A DNA stretch of 7,938 bases. Origin: Proteocatella sp049670425. GTDB lineage: Bacteria; Bacillota; Clostridia; Peptostreptococcales; Filifactoraceae. The notes beneath the pieces were generated by a model. It worked only from the letters and a program-made list of their open reading frames with translations, was not told where the DNA came from and ran no database searches. Shown one piece after another: positions 6,616 through 7,938 of this stretch. The stretch is taken from the NCBI GenBank assembly GCA_049670425.1, contig JBATTG010000219.1, positions 1 through 7,938 of the forward strand, written 5' to 3'. A program made the translations under genes and the position numbers. The stretch's first letter is position 1, and each line of letters begins with the position of its first letter.

Positions 6616-7065
6616 CTATTCTTTATTTAATTTTTCTATTAAATCATTTCCTAAAATACTTAAAAAATTAAATACTACTCTTTTATCTTCATCATTAATA
6701 CATGAAAACATTTTAGAATCTCGTCTAATGCCGTCTTCATGTATTATCCTATGTTTATTAAAAGTATCAATTCCACTAATTTTTAACTTGAAATATTTTT
6801 CTTTTTTATTTTCATCCAATCTGTAAACTTCAATATATCCTTGATTTATCAGCCTTTTGGTTATTTTAGTCGCTCCACCTCTTGTTATATTAAGAAAATT
6901 AGATATATCTGTAAGTTTAGGTTTTTCGCTCTTTCCTATAAAATCAATTGCATGAACTTCATTTATGCTTAATCCATTGTACATGTCTTGAAAATTTGTC
7001 TTTTTAACCAACTCAAATAAGGCTGCAATTTCTATAACTTTTTTTAATAACTTCTCATTATCCAT
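6616..7065 (-). CDS. MarR-family transcriptional regulator
   Basis: A 149-residue winged-helix protein of normal MarR length. The DNA-binding part is at about residues 50-98: 'KLTDISNFLNITRGGATKIT' as helix-turn-helix, then 'RLINQGYIEVYRLDENKKEK' as recognition-helix end and wing; the N- and C-terminal helices would form the dimer. I chose the ATG at 7065 because GGAG stands seven bases upstream, inside the end of the preceding gene; a TTG at 7086 in the same frame has no such site. The stop of the upstream cyclase gene (7067-7069) is one base from this ATG, so the two are co-transcribed and probably translationally coupled. It likely represses its own operon through the repeats at 7653-7703. 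The ligand is unknown. Confidence 0.88.
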   Translation of the reverse strand: MDNEKLLKKVIEIAALFELVKKTNFQDMYNGLSINEVHAIDFIGKSEKPKLTDISNFLNITRGGATKITKRLINQGYIEVYRLDENKKEKYFKLKISGIDTFNKHRIIHEDGIRRDSKMFSCINDEDKRVVFNFLSILGNDLIEKLNKE

Positions 7066-7066
7066 A

Positions 7067-7642
7067 TTATTTCTCCATAAAATCAATTAAAACTCTTGTA
7101 GCCAAGCCCGTGGCAAATGGATTGTTTATCCATATAGCATAAACATTTATTTCCTTACTATAATGAACCAGCTTCGATAGATCCAAATTTTCGACCACAT
7201 AAACATTGTTATTCTCACATTTTATATCAGCCTCAAAGTGCTCCTTCCCTCTTCTTATTCCTGCACAATCTATGCCTATAAAGTTGACTTTTTTACCTAT
7301 CAGGCAGTCAATCAAGTCCATACTCAATTGATGATGACTTTTTACATATGCCTCGCTTCCATAAGGATGTTCTTCCCCTATATTAGTTTTAAAGATTACA
7401 AAATCGCCACTATTGATTATTTTGTCTTTTATTGATTCCATGCCTATTTCCTTGTCCAGGCCATACTTACTACAATCTACTATGACCCCTCTAGACTTGA
7501 TATAACTTTCTGGCACTTCACTTTTATTGTACACGTCTATATGGGTGCCTATGTGCCCTGAAGAAATCAACTTATTTTCTTGAGATTTCAGCCAATTCCA
7601 TACGACATTATTTCGTTCTAGTTTAAGACTTATGTCTATCAT
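7067..7642 (-). CDS. Cyclase-family protein (kynurenine formamidase-like metal hydrolase)
   Basis: A protein of about 191 residues, slightly short for the cyclase family (Pfam PF04199), whose members hydrolyse amides or related bonds with a divalent metal; kynurenine formamidase is the best-known case. The metal-binding signature HxGTHxD is intact at H31-D37 ('SGHIGTHIDVY'), and 'GIDCAG' followed by H136 and 'VVENLDLSKL' with E152 match the family's C-terminal half (numbered from the first of two adjacent ATGs). The usual proline/histidine after HxGTHxD and the 'GID..S.D' residues differ, so the substrate may not be formylkynurenine. AAGGAGG (7654-7648) lies two bases from an ATG at 7645 and five from the one at 7642; I prefer the latter. 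It is the first gene of an operon with the MarR regulator. No tryptophan-catabolism neighbours are visible. Confidence 0.8.
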   Translation of the reverse strand: MIDISLKLERNNVVWNWLKSQENKLISSGHIGTHIDVYNKSEVPESYIKSRGVIVDCSKYGLDKEIGMESIKDKIINSGDFVIFKTNIGEEHPYGSEAYVKSHHQLSMDLIDCLIGKKVNFIGIDCAGIRRGKEHFEADIKCENNNVYVVENLDLSKLVHYSKEINVYAIWINNPFATGLATRVLIDFMEK

Positions 7643-7652
7643 CATACCCTCC

Positions 7653-7703
7653 TTTATTTCCTTGTTAACAATATTTTAATTCTATTTTGTTTCCTTGTCA
7701 ACA
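7653..7703 (-). promoter_or_regulatory. Paired 18-bp repeats over the promoter, candidate MarR operator
   Basis: Two 18-bp direct repeats differ at two positions: TGTTGACAAGGAAACAAA (7703-7686) and TGTTAACAAGGAAATAAA (7670-7653). They are 33 bp apart, about three helical turns. One overlaps the -35 and the other the predicted transcription start. The latter contains the perfect palindrome TTGTTAACAA (7662-7671), and the former the near-palindrome ATGTTGACAA. A bound regulator would block RNA polymerase, so repression by the MarR protein encoded in the operon is the natural reading. Confidence 0.6.
7673..7701 (-). promoter_or_regulatory. Sigma-A promoter of the cyclase-marR operon
   Basis: On the - strand a perfect -35 TTGACA (7701-7696), a 17-base spacer and a -10 TAAAAT (7678-7673, five of six) form a strong vegetative promoter. 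Transcription would start near 7666, about 24 bases before the start codon. Confidence 0.82.
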
Positions 7704-7715
7704 TTTGTTTGTAAT

Positions 7716-7746
7716 AAAAATGAGCCGTTATATTATTACGGCTCAT
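7716..7746 (-). terminator. Rho-independent terminator of the gene at the right edge
   Basis: A 9-bp GC-containing stem, ATGAGCCGT (7746-7738 on the - strand) with ACGGCTCAT (7728-7720), has a 9-base loop and a U-tract (TTTTT, 7720-7716) on the - strand only. It lies about 37 bases after the stop codon of the partial gene at the window end and insulates the cyclase promoter from it. Confidence 0.85.
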
Positions 7747-7782
7747 CTACTACTATCCTAAAAAAAATTTAAGAGTTTCATT

Positions 7783-7938
7783 CTATTTATTTTTAAATTT
7801 TCCTTTATTTTTGTTTTTATCTTTGTCTTGAGATTTTTCCGGCTTTGATTTCTCAGTTTTGGCTTCAACCATTTTTTTATCAGAAGAAACTGCCTTTACC
7901 TTTAACTTGCTCCGGTTATCCTCTAGATGAATTTTATC
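7783..7938 (-). CDS. Lysine-rich C-terminus of an unidentified protein (5' partial)
   Basis: The frame is open from the right edge of the window to a TAG at 7785-7783, giving the last 51 residues of a protein. The visible part starts 'DKIHLEDNRSKLKVKAVSSD' and passes into a highly charged tail rich in Lys, with repeated 'K.EKSQDKDKNKNKGKFKNK'-like steps, which is probably disordered and could contact nucleic acid or polyanions. The hairpin terminator 37 bases downstream on the same strand supports a real gene end. No family can be named from this fragment. Confidence 0.65.
   Translation of the reverse strand, partial: DKIHLEDNRSKLKVKAVSSDKKMVEAKTEKSKPEKSQDKDKNKNKGKFKNK

Noticed and set aside
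7066..7086. TTG start for the MarR gene overlapping the cyclase gene
   Set aside because: It has no suitable ribosome binding site; the ATG at 7065 has GGAG seven bases upstream and better family-length agreement.

Overview
The window comes from a very AT-rich, low-GC Gram-positive genome, most probably a Clostridium. The evidence is strong AGGAGG-type ribosome binding sites, short intergenic gaps with U-tailed terminators, and a zinc alcohol dehydrogenase that closely resembles the 2,3-butanediol dehydrogenases of solvent- and acetate-forming clostridia. No tRNA, rRNA, CRISPR array, transposase or phage gene is visible.

Layout. Left part (+ strand, 1-1214): two tandem GntR/UTRA-type regulators, the first cut by the window edge, closed by a hairpin terminator. 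Next (+ strand, 1300-2579): a monocistronic membrane-bound GGDEF diguanylate cyclase behind an extended -10 promoter. A long inverted repeat at 2674-2744 separates it from the convergent genes and can terminate both strands. Centre (- strand, 6087 down to 2794): an AcoR-like sigma-54 activator (GAF-PAS-AAA+-Fis HTH) with its own terminator, followed by the butanediol dehydrogenase gene. The 324-bp gap between them holds a -24/-12 promoter with exact GG-N10-GC spacing, a 17-bp palindrome and a perfect 39-bp palindrome at enhancer distance. Then comes a gene-poor stretch (6088-6615) with one possible 49-codon ORF. Right part (- strand): a cyclase-family (kynurenine formamidase-like) hydrolase gene and a MarR regulator gene separated by a single base, driven by a good sigma-A promoter that carries two near-identical 18-bp repeats. 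The right edge holds the lysine-rich 3' end of an unidentified gene and its terminator.

How the parts work together. The clearest unit is a self-contained solvent-response module: the activator probably senses a small molecule (acetoin is the family precedent) through its GAF domain, binds one or both palindromes and opens the sigma-54 promoter of the dehydrogenase. The second unit is a cyclase/MarR operon that looks autorepressed through TTGTTAACAA-like sites. The GntR pair and the diguanylate cyclase show no visible link to these. I see no wholly new system; the most useful observations are the intact sigma-54 promoter/enhancer architecture and the duplicated MarR operator candidate.
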